From PALSA-1335 sp965231025 (lineage in GTDB: Bacteria; Patescibacteriota; Gracilibacteria; UBA1369), in assembly GCA_965231025.1 (NCBI GenBank), contig OZ246407.1, forward strand, positions 248,001 through 312,000: DNA of 64,000 nt, given 5' to 3'. This document shows positions 1 through 9,733 of the stretch, piece by piece. Position numbers and translations under genes: made by a program. Numbering within the stretch: position 1 is the first letter of the stretch; the number at the start of each line of letters is the position of its first letter. Under the pieces are notes generated by a model. It had not been told where the DNA came from, ran no database searches, and worked only from the letters and a program-made list of their open reading frames with translations.

Positions 1-3000
1 ATGGACTCCGCCGTGATCGGTATCCGCGTCGGCAAGATCCGTTCCGAAGAAATATTTTTCGTAATTGTCCGGGAGTCCGTCACCGTCCTGGTCTTCGCCG
101 TAGCAGTCGGCCTTGTCCAGCAGTCGGGAAGTGATCATCGCGAATTCAACGCGGGTGATATGTCGGTTCAGCCAGGCCACGAAGGTACTGGCAGGATTCT
201 GGAGCTCCTTGTCGAACCAGATTTTGAAAGCCGCCGCGTCAAGCGTGTCGATCTCGTTCGAACGGCCGCGGGGGAATAATTTTTCTTTTTGCGCGGTGAG
301 AATATAGTTGTAATACCAGGGCTTTCCTTCGGTCGGTTCGTTGGAGATAACAACGGAGGTGCTGTTCTGCTGTCTTACCGTTTCCAAAATATTTTTGATG
401 GCTTCCGCGCGGCTGATGTTTGCCTGCGGGACAAAATACCCCGCTTGCGGGCCCGAACCGTAGCCCGAAACAATATTCCGGTTCTTCGACTCCTTGACGC
501 AATACAGAAGATCGGGAGTGATGTTTTTGTCGGGGAACGGTCGCGGCTGATAAATAAGATCGATGGCCTTTTTCACGGAATTGCGGAACTGTTCGCACAC
601 GATGCAGATACTTCCAAGGTCGATCTTCGTGAACTCTTCACGGGTCATCGCTCTGTTCGGCTGGAAACTGCCGTCAGGATAACCTTTCAGAATTCCGCGC
701 CTGTACAGTTTGATGATATCGGTGAACCCCTCGGTTCCCGGATTGACGTCGGTGAAAATTGCGGTATTCCCCGGCTTGATCGGGTCGACGCCCTTGATGA
801 GATCCTGTCCGTCTTTTGTCAGATTCCCGTTGGTGTCGGGATTTTTATACGCGGTCTTCAAAATGATCTCCTCCATGTTGTTGAGCCCGTCCGCGTCGGT
901 GTCAGGGATCGGCCTCCCCGTCTGTTGAGTCGCAGCTTGCGTCTCCGCATGTGCGGGAGTTGAGGCGATATGCAACAGTTTTTCGCCGAGCATCGAGGCG
1001 ATTCCACCGGAAATCGTGGTCATCCCCTGTTTTTCAAGCACGCCCTGGAAAGCGACGAGGTTGAAGCTTTCAAAATCACCCTCAGGGGAAAGAACCGTAA
1101 TCTTGGGATATTTCGCGGCAAGATAAATGTTGAAAAGTTCCTTGCCGGTGCCGCCGGTAATCTGGAAAATGACAGGGCCCGCGCCGCTGGAAGGAGTCTG
1201 AATTTGGAAACCATAGGCGGAATCGATATAAATATTTCCGTACGTGTCCACGAGACCGATCTTCAATTTGTCAGGACCTTTCTGTTCGTAAAGATAGACA
1301 CCGTCCGGATTTGAAGCGTTGTCCGCGCCGGCCTTTTCTGCGGTGTAGGCGTCGCCCGGCAATGCATCCTGAACGTGCGTGCCTTCAAGAGTTTTATAAG
1401 AGGAAGAATAATCCGCGCTACCGTCATCAACGACGACAGGCTTCACTTTATCCACCACAAAGAACACGCTCGCCACCACGGTACCGGAAGATTTTTCCTG
1501 GACCGTAACTCTTGCAGCCTTATCCGCTTTTGAAGGGAAAGATGCGAGCTGGTAGTTATTGTCCTTGATGGTGATCATCCCGGTCAGGCCGTCAATTTCC
1601 GCGATCACATTTCCGTCGCCGTCCTTGACGATAAATCCGGCACCTTCACCTTTGGCAAACGGAGATTCCCCGGATTTTGTGTACGTCAGGAGACGGATGT
1701 GGTGTTTCGTCGAAGTCAGCGTCAGGGTGTTGGACGTCAGTGAAGCTTTTGAAGGGCTGAGCGCCTTCACCGTGAACAGGCCTTCTTCATTTGTCGACTG
1801 GAGAGTGATCTTCGCGACACCCCTGTTCAGGGCGATTGGATGGGTGGAAGTTGCGGTGGCAAAATCTTTTCCATCAACTTTTTGAATACTCACGTCCACA
1901 AGCGTTCCATTATCGCCGGTCTGAACTTCGTTGGTCGCTGAAAGCCCTTCGATCGTGATCACCAAAGTATCCGCGGCCCCGGCCTTGAGAACATTTTTAC
2001 TTGCGGTAATTCTGAGCTTCACCGGGTTTGCTTTTGAAGGATCAGCGGGAGGATTGAGAGGATTCAGGCTTGGAGCCGATTCCACGGGAGTCCCCAGAAC
2101 TTCCGCGAGCGATTCGCTGACAAGGCCGCAAGCAGGTTCCATGCTGACGGTCGCGCTGAGCTGTGTGGTGGTCTGCTTGATCCAGGCGAGCAGTTCGGAA
2201 ATCCAGGGTTCGGGGAACATAAGGCCGTCCCCCTCATCGGTCGATGATCCGCCACCGCCGCCGTCGCCCGATCCAGGGCCGGTTTTATCCGTAGGCGGGG
2301 GATTCTGTCCGCTCAGGAAATCCACATCCACGTCATCGGGAGGGAAGTCGCCGTTGAAGCGCATCACAAGCGCGTCCGACGTTTGCCTGGTTGAAGGGTC
2401 TTCCACGGGTTTGCTCACGAAATAGGTAGATTCGTAGCCGTAAGGCGTCTTTTCAATAAACGGATTCAGGGTCGGACTCAGATAATGTTCAAGCACGTAC
2501 TGGTGTTTGTCGTCGATGTTCAGATCCCTCCACTTCAATGCATCCTTCAAATCCTCGGAGTCGGCCTGGGAAAGCGCGGTTTTGTTTGAATCAGTAAAGA
2601 CATCGGCGCTGCCGGTAATAAGACCGGTGAGCTGACCCGCCATGCTCACGGGAATGCCGCTTGCGTTGGCGATATTTTGAAGTTCAGTTTCCTTGGCCTG
2701 AAGTTGCGCGAGGAAAGCTTCGTACGAAGGGGCCTGGAAAATATTCGGATACACGACCTTGCGGAACGTGTTGTCGGGACTCTTATCCTGGAACGTGACA
2801 AATCGGGGATTGTCGATCGGCATGGCGACCGCGGAACCGCCGCCCTGCAACTGAGTCGCGATAGTCTGATACGTCGGCTCTTTGTGGTAGGTGATGCTGT
2901 TCAGGTATACGTCGTTGCTCAAAGAGTCCTGGGCGGTTTCCGGAGCAACCTCAAGTTTCAAACTTTTTACCCCGGGGAAGGGATTGCCGGCAAAATCATA

Positions 3001-5313
3001 GGTTGCGTCACGTTGCAGCAATCGTTCGCCGATCTGGAACCAGTCGCTTGTCGGAATGCCGTAGGCGGCGTCTCCCTCGGCAGCGTTGTCCACGACTCCG
3101 TCGCCGTCGTTGTCTTTGCCGTCGCCCCGTCCGAATTTGGTAAGAATATCCGCGAGCGTGACCTTCACGCCGTCATCATCATAAAGAACAATCTGGTTTG
3201 CCGGCTTGTACGGAGAACCGGGCTTGGGGAATGTTTCCCGGTAGGATTCAACCTCGGTTGTATTCAGAAGAAGATTATAAGCGTCCACTTCAGTTTCGTA
3301 ATCCGCATAACGGTCCTTTTCCTTAAAATCGAAACAGGCGCGGTAGTTGGTGGCGTTATCACTCACGGTTCCGGGGTCAACCTCTTTCGTGCCGTTGAGA
3401 TCAAAAATCGGATACTCGGCGCGCGTCGGAAAACAACGGTCCGGATGGAGAATATTATTGCCGTAACATCCGGCATACGCGGTGTTGTCATCGGGGTTCC
3501 CGGAGCTTTTCGGATCAAGTGTCCTCACGGCCTGGACCATCGTGGAATTTTTCCCGGTGCCGTCATTCGATCCCCGGTACAGCATGCATCCCGAAACGTC
3601 GGTGATGGAATTGAACAGTCCCGGAATCACGTCCAATGGAAAACTTGAGGAAATTGGATTTCCGTTGATGAAAAGACTCTCCCAGAATGCTCCGACCTTA
3701 TGCGTGGCAAAGTTCACGAATTCCGCCGCGTCCAACCCATGTTCGGTATCGTCGCTGCTGTAGGTGAGTTTTCCGTCGATCTCCGCGGCCTTGAGCATGC
3801 GGACCTTGGAGTAGAAACCGTTTCCTTCGATGACGCCGTCGATTTTTTTCTCAATCGCGTCGTTAAGCATCTTGAAGTAGGTGGCCGTATACTGGTCCTT
3901 GATGCTCACGAGAGAAGGCATGCTGTGGATATCGCTCCGGTGAATTCCGCCGCCGTCGAGGTACGAGTCCTTGTATCTTCCGGTGTTGTTCGTCCAGTCA
4001 TTCACCGTGCCCAGGTACTTGTCAAAAAGCTGGATGTACTTGTACACAAAGTTGTCGATGATCTGTTTGCTCTGGATATCCGGCAACGTTTTGAAAGAGT
4101 TTGCCGTCGTGTCCTCCGGCGGCGGATCGGGGCGGTCCTGTTTGCTTCCGTCATCGGTGGATTTATAGGTTCCAGGATTGGGATTCAGACGCGGCAACGG
4201 AATGCCTCCCGTCAAATCCAGCGGAAAACTTTCGCCGTTCTGGGTATCGGTCGGCTGGTTGATATTTCCGGGGAGCAAACTTCCGACTTCAAGTTCATAG
4301 CCATTGGTGTATCCATCGCCGTCAAAATCCGAGTTGCGGGAATTTTTCTGGATCACGCAGTTGGTGTCGCATTCCTGTTTTGGCTTGAGATGTTCATCGG
4401 TTAGCCCCTGATCTTTTAACTGCGTTTGGATTTCCTGGTAGAACTGCTCCGCCAGGTGCTTGCTGTACCGCAGGTAGGCAAAATCTTCCCAGTGGGCCAC
4501 GTAGCGGAGGTAGCTGTCGAACCCCGCGTAGCTCATTCCCTTGAACTCGTTGAAAAGGTCGGCCTGCAGGATTTTTTTGCTGAACTGCGCAAAATCCGGA
4601 ACCCCCAGATGGAAGAGATGATTCTTGTCAAAATAGTTCGCCAGCAGTTGGCGGCCTTCATCCTCACCGACCGGAGGCTTGATCACACCGTGCCAGACGT
4701 CGGCCTTCGGGAATTTCACGTCGGGATTTTGTTCATACTCGCCGCTGGCCGCATTGAAGATATACGTTTTGTCTTCAAAATCCGTGTACGGAAACATGCT
4801 CACAAAATGGTTTCCCTTTTTGTTCACGACCGGAAGCGGAACATCTCCGATCACCACTATGCCCGCAAGCTTGGTAACCTGCCCGGGCGTGCCGTCACCT
4901 TCCAGGTACAGTTTTTCCAGCGCCGCCGCGATCTGCTCAACCTTGTCATTTTTATTCACGACGACAATGAGTGATTTGGTGAACTCCTGGGAACTCTGCA
5001 CATCCACCGCGTAGCGGGTGATGCGTTCCGAAAGGGTGTTCGACTTCAGTTTGTCGCTGTAGCTGGAAATAAGCCCGGTGTAGTTTGTCGTATCCGTCAG
5101 CAGGCTGTTTTCAACGATGATGGCCGCAACACCCCAGTGGTCCATCGCGACGGTATTTGTTCCGATATCCCCCTGGGCGGCAAGACTGACGGGAAAAACA
5201 AGCGGGGCCGCCTTCACGATCGGAATCTGCAAAATTTGCGCGCAAAAAAAGAACAGCACGAACGACGCGATTTGCCGGTAGTTTTTTTTGTATTGTGACT
5301 GGTAGTGGTACAT
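1..5313 (-). CDS. Giant secreted SLH / calcium-repeat surface protein, partial (C-terminus outside window)
   Basis: One uninterrupted reading frame of 1771 codons runs from ATG at 5313 to the window edge without a stop, so the C-terminus is missing. Residues about 15-40 form a hydrophobic signal-like segment. There are three aspartate-rich calcium-binding (thrombospondin type-3-like) stretches, near residues 328, 1470 and 1740, of the form DxDxDG. Residues about 1090-1300 read as Ig-like beta repeats. Residues about 1520-1640 contain SLH-type segments (GYPDGSFQPNRAMTREEF). The N-terminal 300 residues belong to no family I recognise. By analogy with SLH proteins it should sit on the cell surface. 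An extended -10 promoter lies 42 bp upstream and there is no Shine-Dalgarno sequence. The open frame is certain; the function is inferred. Confidence 0.85.
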   Translation of the reverse strand, partial: MYHYQSQYKKNYRQIASFVLFFFCAQILQIPIVKAAPLVFPVSLAAQGDIGTNTVAMDHWGVAAIIVENSLLTDTTNYTGLISSYSDKLKSNTLSERITRYAVDVQSSQEFTKSLIVVVNKNDKVEQIAAALEKLYLEGDGTPGQVTKLAGIVVIGDVPLPVVNKKGNHFVSMFPYTDFEDKTYIFNAASGEYEQNPDVKFPKADVWHGVIKPPVGEDEGRQLLANYFDKNHLFHLGVPDFAQFSKKILQADLFNEFKGMSYAGFDSYLRYVAHWEDFAYLRYSKHLAEQFYQEIQTQLKDQGLTDEHLKPKQECDTNCVIQKNSRNSDFDGDGYTNGYELEVGSLLPGNINQPTDTQNGESFPLDLTGGIPLPRLNPNPGTYKSTDDGSKQDRPDPPPEDTTANSFKTLPDIQSKQIIDNFVYKYIQLFDKYLGTVNDWTNNTGRYKDSYLDGGGIHRSDIHSMPSLVSIKDQYTATYFKMLNDAIEKKIDGVIEGNGFYSKVRMLKAAEIDGKLTYSSDDTEHGLDAAEFVNFATHKVGAFWESLFINGNPISSSFPLDVIPGLFNSITDVSGCMLYRGSNDGTGKNSTMVQAVRTLDPKSSGNPDDNTAYAGCYGNNILHPDRCFPTRAEYPIFDLNGTKEVDPGTVSDNATNYRACFDFKEKDRYADYETEVDAYNLLLNTTEVESYRETFPKPGSPYKPANQIVLYDDDGVKVTLADILTKFGRGDGKDNDGDGVVDNAAEGDAAYGIPTSDWFQIGERLLQRDATYDFAGNPFPGVKSLKLEVAPETAQDSLSNDVYLNSITYHKEPTYQTIATQLQGGGSAVAMPIDNPRFVTFQDKSPDNTFRKVVYPNIFQAPSYEAFLAQLQAKETELQNIANASGIPVSMAGQLTGLITGSADVFTDSNKTALSQADSEDLKDALKWRDLNIDDKHQYVLEHYLSPTLNPFIEKTPYGYESTYFVSKPVEDPSTRQTSDALVMRFNGDFPPDDVDVDFLSGQNPPPTDKTGPGSGDGGGGGSSTDEGDGLMFPEPWISELLAWIKQTTTQLSATVSMEPACGLVSESLAEVLGTPVESAPSLNPLNPPADPSKANPVKLRITASKNVLKAGAADTLVITIEGLSATNEVQTGDNGTLVDVSIQKVDGKDFATATSTHPIALNRGVAKITLQSTNEEGLFTVKALSPSKASLTSNTLTLTSTKHHIRLLTYTKSGESPFAKGEGAGFIVKDGDGNVIAEIDGLTGMITIKDNNYQLASFPSKADKAARVTVQEKSSGTVVASVFFVVDKVKPVVVDDGSADYSSSYKTLEGTHVQDALPGDAYTAEKAGADNASNPDGVYLYEQKGPDKLKIGLVDTYGNIYIDSAYGFQIQTPSSGAGPVIFQITGGTGKELFNIYLAAKYPKITVLSPEGDFESFNLVAFQGVLEKQGMTTISGGIASMLGEKLLHIASTPAHAETQAATQQTGRPIPDTDADGLNNMEEIILKTAYKNPDTNGNLTKDGQDLIKGVDPIKPGNTAIFTDVNPGTEGFTDIIKLYRRGILKGYPDGSFQPNRAMTREEFTKIDLGSICIVCEQFRNSVKKAIDLIYQPRPFPDKNITPDLLYCVKESKNRNIVSGYGSGPQAGYFVPQANISRAEAIKNILETVRQQNSTSVVISNEPTEGKPWYYNYILTAQKEKLFPRGRSNEIDTLDAAAFKIWFDKELQNPASTFVAWLNRHITRVEFAMITSRLLDKADCYGEDQDGDGLPDNYEKYFFGTDLADADTDHGGVH

Positions 5314-5354
5314 CGTTTTTTGGTGTTTGTTTTTTGCCTTTTCTATTTCTTTAT

Positions 5355-5363
5355 ATTTTAGCA
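5355..5363 (-). promoter_or_regulatory. Extended -10 promoter of the giant surface protein
   Basis: The reverse strand reads TGCTAAAAT, an extended -10 element (TG-n-TAAAAT), about 40 bp before the ATG at 5313. No good -35 box is visible at the proper distance. The rest of the 5314-5654 gap holds a possible forward promoter for the next gene (TTGAGC at 5601, TATCGT at 5623) and otherwise AT-rich sequence without recognisable features. Confidence 0.4.
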
Positions 5364-5654
5364 GAAATACGCATTTTTTGGGATGGGAAAGCGGCCTGCG
5401 AACCAGTGAACCCCCTACTTTTGAGCGAATTGAAATTGACATCACTAATCTAATATTGCCAAATGGCATTATTGAATTCACACTCAAGGAAAATTTGTGT
5501 GTGCCATCCGGTATGCACACAACCCGTGGTAATCTAAATACTCATGAACGGACGTCTCAACAACGCACGAAATCCGTCAAAACATTTTCCCGAAAAAATC
5601 TTGAGCCTCCCCCAAAAAAGTTTATCGTAGGAACTCATTCAGTAATTTTCCCCT

Positions 5655-5900
5655 ATGAATGAACTCCAGAAGAAATTAATTCTCCACGTCCAGATAAAAG
5701 AAAAAATTTTAGCGGAAACATTTATACATCATTCAAAAAAACATAAGAAACTTCAGCAGATCGTCCTGCATAAATATGCCATGGAGGAGTTCGAAAGGCT
5801 GGGGAAAGAAAAACTCACCACGGAGGAATGCAGCCCCAGCTGTCTTTTCTGTCATACGGAACTGTTACAGGCACTGGACCGGAATTTTAAGGAAAATTAA
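5655..5900 (+). CDS. Small protein with CxxC motif, unknown function
   Basis: An 81-residue, basic and helical protein. It carries a C-terminal CSPSCLFC motif (three cysteines within eight residues) that could bind a metal, but no family is recognised. The start is preceded by TTCCCCT directly before ATG, the same C-rich pre-start context seen at other genes here, which supports ATG 5655. It lies 67 bp upstream of the coiled-coil gene and could be co-transcribed with it. Real coding status is probable, not certain. Confidence 0.55.
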   Translation: MNELQKKLILHVQIKEKILAETFIHHSKKHKKLQQIVLHKYAMEEFERLGKEKLTTEECSPSCLFCHTELLQALDRNFKEN

Positions 5901-5967
5901 GGAGGAATTCAAAAACGTTCATGTCAATTTGGTTAAATGTAGACATTATTTATTCACCTAACCCCTT

Positions 5968-6369
5968 ATGCCACTAACTAAAAATGATCTACAGCAAATA
6001 GTCAAAGCCCTCGACCCAAAGTTCAAAATGATTGATAAACGCTTCGATCAGGTCGACAAAAGATTCAGCGAATTCAGCGTGGAAATCGGTGATATGATCG
6101 CACCCCTGGCTACAAAGCAGGAACTTGATTCATTAAAAAAAGAAATGACCGGAGTAAATGATAGGTTTGATGAAGCAGAAGAAAGGTTTAAGGATTTTGC
6201 GGGAAGTGTGGGCGTTTTTCAATCAAGGGTGATCCAAAGATTTGATGATCTGGACGAGAAGCTCCAGGAACATGACGATAAATTCAAACAAATCATCGAG
6301 CATGTTGGTGGACACAGCGATAAGCTCCGTGAACACGATACAAGCATCAAGGCGCTTGAAACAAAGTAG
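5968..6369 (+). CDS. Small coiled-coil protein
   Basis: A 133-residue soluble protein, almost wholly predicted coiled coil: repeated heptads such as KRFDQVDKRFSEF and RFDDLDEKLQEHDDKF, and no membrane segment. Short proteins of this kind are common in Patescibacteria and are usually left hypothetical. AACCCCTT directly before ATG supports the chosen start. A strong bidirectional terminator follows at 6429. No function can be assigned; a structural or scaffolding role would only be a guess. Confidence 0.75.
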   Translation: MPLTKNDLQQIVKALDPKFKMIDKRFDQVDKRFSEFSVEIGDMIAPLATKQELDSLKKEMTGVNDRFDEAEERFKDFAGSVGVFQSRVIQRFDDLDEKLQEHDDKFKQIIEHVGGHSDKLREHDTSIKALETK

Positions 6370-6428
6370 CGTGGCTGGAAGTTACTTGCATGACCGTCTG
6401 CGCTTCGGACCGCCATTTTTTCATAACA

Positions 6429-6457
6429 AAAAAGCCCCGCGCACGGCGGGGCTTTTT
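6429..6457. terminator. Bidirectional rho-independent terminator
   Basis: A 7-bp GC stem (GCCCCGC / GCGGGGC, 6434-6452) is flanked by an A-run on the left and a T-run on the right, so it can stop transcription in both directions. It separates the convergent coiled-coil gene and the pilin gene. Confidence 0.9.
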
Positions 6458-6479
6458 GCTTGGTAAAACGAGAAACTAA

Positions 6480-6986
6480 TTACTTAGTAACCCAATAAGC
6501 CTGATCGGAGTCGGTAGCTGTTGTATCTGCCGGGCCGGCCGTATCAGTTCCATCGCAAGTAAGCGCATTAAGAGCTGCAAGCGTTCCGGTTGCATCACCC
6601 TTAATTTCAGTAGCGGAAGCCACTACATAATTATATGGGCTCTTTAAAGGACAGTAGAGATACTTCCCTTTTCCACAAGACTTCAAGTCAGCCGGGGCAT
6701 TTGCTCCCTGAGGATCAAGTGGTGGCTTTTGACCCTGGAAATATGAATCAAGTGTTGTAGTTGTACCAAAACAAATCTTTGTGGTTGGATAGGTCTGATT
6801 ATCACTATTATATGTTTCAATTGCCGCAATAATGTTGTTAATGTCCGCCTTGCGGGCAGCGTCGCGGGCGCGGGCTGGAGCACCAAGCACGGAAGGCAGG
6901 AGCGCAACGGCCAAGATACCAATGATCGTAATAACGATCAAAAGTTCGATGAGGGTGAAACCTTTTGAAAAATTGATTTTTTTCAT
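6480..6986 (-). CDS. Type IV major pilin
   Basis: A 168-residue prepilin. A short basic leader (MKKINFSKG) is followed by FTLIELLIVITIIGILA, the classic class III signal cleaved after glycine 9, with the conserved glutamate at mature position 5. The alpha-1 helix leads into a short globular head with two cysteine pairs (around residues 72, 103, 112 and 144). As the last gene of the pilus cluster it is the likely fibre subunit. It has its own strong promoter in the gap after pilC, which would allow higher expression than the assembly genes. No prepilin peptidase gene lies in the window. Confidence 0.95.
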   Translation of the reverse strand: MKKINFSKGFTLIELLIVITIIGILAVALLPSVLGAPARARDAARKADINNIIAAIETYNSDNQTYPTTKICFGTTTTLDSYFQGQKPPLDPQGANAPADLKSCGKGKYLYCPLKSPYNYVVASATEIKGDATGTLAALNALTCDGTDTAGPADTTATDSDQAYWVTK

Positions 6987-7042
6987 TTTGTTATGGGGTT
7001 AATGTTTATTAATTTTTAATGGAGATTTGTTTACCTTTATAT

Positions 7043-7072
7043 ACTATACCATGTTTTGAGTGATAAAATCAA
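7043..7072 (-). promoter_or_regulatory. Promoter of the pilin gene
   Basis: On the reverse strand TTGATT is followed after 18 bp by TATAGT. The expected start leaves a 5' untranslated region of about 50 nt before the pilin ATG at 6986. This makes the pilin separable from the upstream pilus operon. Confidence 0.7.
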
Positions 7073-7090
7073 GTATCCGCGGGTAATTTA

Positions 7091-8374
7091 TCAGGAGAAT
7101 CCTCCGGTAATGTTCGTAAGCTGAATAATTGGCAGCATGATCGCGGCCACAAGGCCTCCGATCGTGACACCGATGATGACGATGATTAAAGGTTCCATCA
7201 CCTTGGTCAGCGCCTGCACAACATTGTCCACCTCTTCGTCGTAGAATTGGGCCACTTTCAGGGTCACGGTTTCCAGCTGCGCGGTCTGTTCGCCGATCTC
7301 CACCATGTTCACGAGCATCGTGGGGAACAGCTTGCTGTCAGCCATGTTCTCCGCCATGGGGATACCCCGGCGCATATCTTCAGCCGTCAAAATCAGGCGG
7401 CGTTTGTACACTTCGTTGCCGATGGCGTTCGCGGTAATTTCAATGCCCTTGATGATCGGCACGCCGCTGCTCATCAAGCTGCTGAGGGAACGCGAAAATT
7501 TGGAAAGGGAAGCTTTTTGAATGAGCGGGCCGAAAATCGGAAGTTTGATCATCATATAATCCCAGATGTATTTTCCGCCGCGGGTGCGTTTCCAGGCACC
7601 AATACCTATAAACATTCCAACGGCCGCGATAAGAATCACCGGCCAGTAGTTCTGGCAGAAAGTGCTCACGCCGATAAGAATCTGGGTCGGGAGCGGAAGT
7701 TCATGTCCTGTCTGCCCGAAAAGTTTGGTGAGCTGGGGAACCACCGCAACCATCATGACGAAAATAACGATCACGAGGAGGGAAAGGATCGCCACTGGGT
7801 AAATCAAAGCCCCGCGGATTTTTCCTGTCAAACTTGCGGATTTTTCAACATCCTCAGCCAGTTCCTTGAGGGTTTTATTGAGCTGTCCGGAAGCTTCACC
7901 GGCATGGACCATACCCACCTGGGCCTCATTAAAAATTTCCGGATAGATGGACATCGACTCTGAAAGGCTCTTTCCCCCTTCAATGGCCTGAGCCATCTCG
8001 TAGAGCGAACGGGAAAGCTTTGGACTCTTTTCCTGCTGCACGCCGAGCGTCCTCAAAGACTTGATCAGTGGAAGACCTGAATTGATCATCACCGCGAGCA
8101 GGCGAAAGAAGGTCGCCTTCTCACGGATTTTGACTTTGGAATGGTCAATCAGAAAGTCATTCAGCCGGCGGTAGGTATCAATAACCGGATTGCCGGTGAA
8201 TTTTACATAACTGGCCTTTTGGCGCAGCAGCACTTTGCCGCCGCTGGTCTGGGCGATGTTGAGCACGATCTGCTTGGAGTCCTGCGCGGGTTGCGTGCCG
8301 TTCGCCCCCTCGGCGAGGGTGAATGTCTGTCCTTTTTCCGCTTGTCCAAAGCCCTGGGCTTGTTTCTCTGGCAT
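7091..8374 (-). CDS. pilC: Type IV pilus inner-membrane platform protein PilC
   Basis: A 427-residue member of the GspF/PilC family, the inner-membrane platform on which the pilus motor acts. Two T2SSF-type domains (about residues 85-210 and 290-420) hold the usual duplicated pattern (FFRLLAVMINSGLPLIKSL; FSRSLSSLMSSGVPIIKGI). Three membrane segments are visible near residues 190-215, 240-265 and 400-420. Length is normal. It sits between pilB and the pilin gene; the 96-bp gap from pilB carries a telomere-like repeat. The N-terminal 80 residues are low complexity. Confidence 0.95.
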   Translation of the reverse strand: MPEKQAQGFGQAEKGQTFTLAEGANGTQPAQDSKQIVLNIAQTSGGKVLLRQKASYVKFTGNPVIDTYRRLNDFLIDHSKVKIREKATFFRLLAVMINSGLPLIKSLRTLGVQQEKSPKLSRSLYEMAQAIEGGKSLSESMSIYPEIFNEAQVGMVHAGEASGQLNKTLKELAEDVEKSASLTGKIRGALIYPVAILSLLVIVIFVMMVAVVPQLTKLFGQTGHELPLPTQILIGVSTFCQNYWPVILIAAVGMFIGIGAWKRTRGGKYIWDYMMIKLPIFGPLIQKASLSKFSRSLSSLMSSGVPIIKGIEITANAIGNEVYKRRLILTAEDMRRGIPMAENMADSKLFPTMLVNMVEIGEQTAQLETVTLKVAQFYDEEVDNVVQALTKVMEPLIIVIIGVTIGGLVAAIMLPIIQLTNITGGFS

Positions 8375-8410
8375 AATATTTTTGTTTAGTTTTTATTTAT
8401 ATGAATCCTG

Positions 8411-8460
8411 CATCCTAAACCCTAAACCCTAATCCCTAAATTCTAAATTCTAAAATCTAA
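8411..8460. repeat. Degenerate CCCTAAA / TTCTAAA microsatellite
   Basis: The gap between pilB and pilC contains a run of 6-7 bp units: CCTAAA, CCCTAAA, CCCTAAT, CCCTAAA, TTCTAAA, TTCTAAA, ATCTAA. It looks like an eroded telomere-type heptamer repeat. It is non-coding and has no visible terminator or promoter role. Confidence 0.75.
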
Positions 8461-8470
8461 CCTCCATCCT

Positions 8471-9727
8471 CTAATACTCCTCCATCCTCTTGGCAACCCT
8501 GTACACTTCATTTAAGCTCGTTTCCCCCTTCAAAGCCTTGATGATGCCCGCCTGTTCAAGATTCACCATGCCGTTTTTAAGGGCAGCCTTTTCGATGTCT
8601 ATGGTAGAGGCGCGGGCCACGATCAGACGGCGGATCTCATTGTTCATGCGGAGAATTTCGTAGAGACCCAGACGTCCGCGGTACCCGATTTTATCGCATT
8701 TTTCACACCCGACGGCCTTGAAGAATTTCATGGCCTGAATCTTGTCCGCTTCAATTTCATCGGTTGAATGGATATTCTCGACGGCCTTCTTCACGAGGGC
8801 CAACACATCCGGATGGATGGCGTCGTCGGGAACCTTGCAGTCGTCGCAAAGTTTGCGCACGAGACGCTGTGCGATGATCAGTTCGATGGTTTCCGCCATA
8901 AGAAACGGAGGAACGCCCATATTGTCGATACGGGTGAGCGTTTCCACGGAACTGTTCGTATGGATGGTGGAAAGCACGAGGTGACCCGTCAGTGACGCTT
9001 CAATGGCAATGTCGATCGTTTCACGGTCACGGATTTCCCCCACCATGATGATGTTCGGATCCTGACGCAAAGCGGTACGGAGCCCGTTGGCAAAAGTATA
9101 ATTAATGTCCGCGTGGACCTGGCTCTGGTTCAATCCGTCCATCTGGATTTCCACCGGATCTTCAATAGTAAGGATGTTGACGTCAATTTTATTCAAACGG
9201 TGCATGGCCGAATACATGGTCGTCGTTTTTCCGGAACCGGTAGGGCCGGTGGTCAAAATAATGCCGTTCGGCAACTTCAATGCTTCTTCAAAAAACTTCA
9301 GGCTGTTTCCCTGCATGCCGAGTTCGGTCAGTTCAGGGATTTTTCTCGAGCGGTCCTGGATACGCATCACGATCTTTTCTCCGTTGATGGTGGGCAGCGT
9401 GGAAACGCGGAGATCCATCTCGCGGGCGTCTTTGGTCGTCACTTCGCAGCGTCCGTCCTGAGGGACGCGCTGCTCATCAATTTTCATGTTGGACATGATC
9501 TTGACGCGGGAAACGACCGCCGGGTGGATATTGTGGGGATACTCAACGATCTGGCGGAGTACGCCGTCCACGCGCAAACGGATGCGGATGGTGTTCTCCT
9601 CAGGCTCGATGTGAATATCTGACGCGCGCAATTCCAGGGCATGGCTGATCACATTCAACACCAGCTGGGGAATATTTCCCGCCAAAATCGCTTCCTGAAG
9701 GAGTTGTAATTTGGTCTGGTCGGCCAT
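8471..9727 (-). CDS. pilB: Type IV pilus extension ATPase PilB
   Basis: A 418-residue GspE/PilB ATPase that powers pilus extension. Visible motifs are Walker A GPTGSGKTTT (about residue 162), the Asp box (IEDPVE), Walker B (IIMVGEIRD), the His box (LVLSTIHTN) and the zinc tetracysteine (CDDC and CEKC, about residues 305-355). It is shorter than classical PilB (about 560 residues) because the N-terminal MshEN/N1 domain is nearly absent. The start follows AACCCCT. It lies 6 bp downstream of the pilO-like gene. No pilT retraction ATPase is present in the window. Confidence 0.95.
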   Translation of the reverse strand: MADQTKLQLLQEAILAGNIPQLVLNVISHALELRASDIHIEPEENTIRIRLRVDGVLRQIVEYPHNIHPAVVSRVKIMSNMKIDEQRVPQDGRCEVTTKDAREMDLRVSTLPTINGEKIVMRIQDRSRKIPELTELGMQGNSLKFFEEALKLPNGIILTTGPTGSGKTTTMYSAMHRLNKIDVNILTIEDPVEIQMDGLNQSQVHADINYTFANGLRTALRQDPNIIMVGEIRDRETIDIAIEASLTGHLVLSTIHTNSSVETLTRIDNMGVPPFLMAETIELIIAQRLVRKLCDDCKVPDDAIHPDVLALVKKAVENIHSTDEIEADKIQAMKFFKAVGCEKCDKIGYRGRLGLYEILRMNNEIRRLIVARASTIDIEKAALKNGMVNLEQAGIIKALKGETSLNEVYRVAKRMEEY

Positions 9728-9733
9728 AGGGGT

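Noticed and set aside
1..5300. Many forward ORFs of 60-320 codons over the first 5.3 kb
   Set aside because: The reverse strand has a single open frame with SLH and calcium-binding motifs; the forward frames are its shadows.
5327..5662. 111-codon forward ORF before the 81-codon gene
   Set aside because: Lies in AT-rich promoter sequence, has no coding character, and overlaps the start of the likelier gene.
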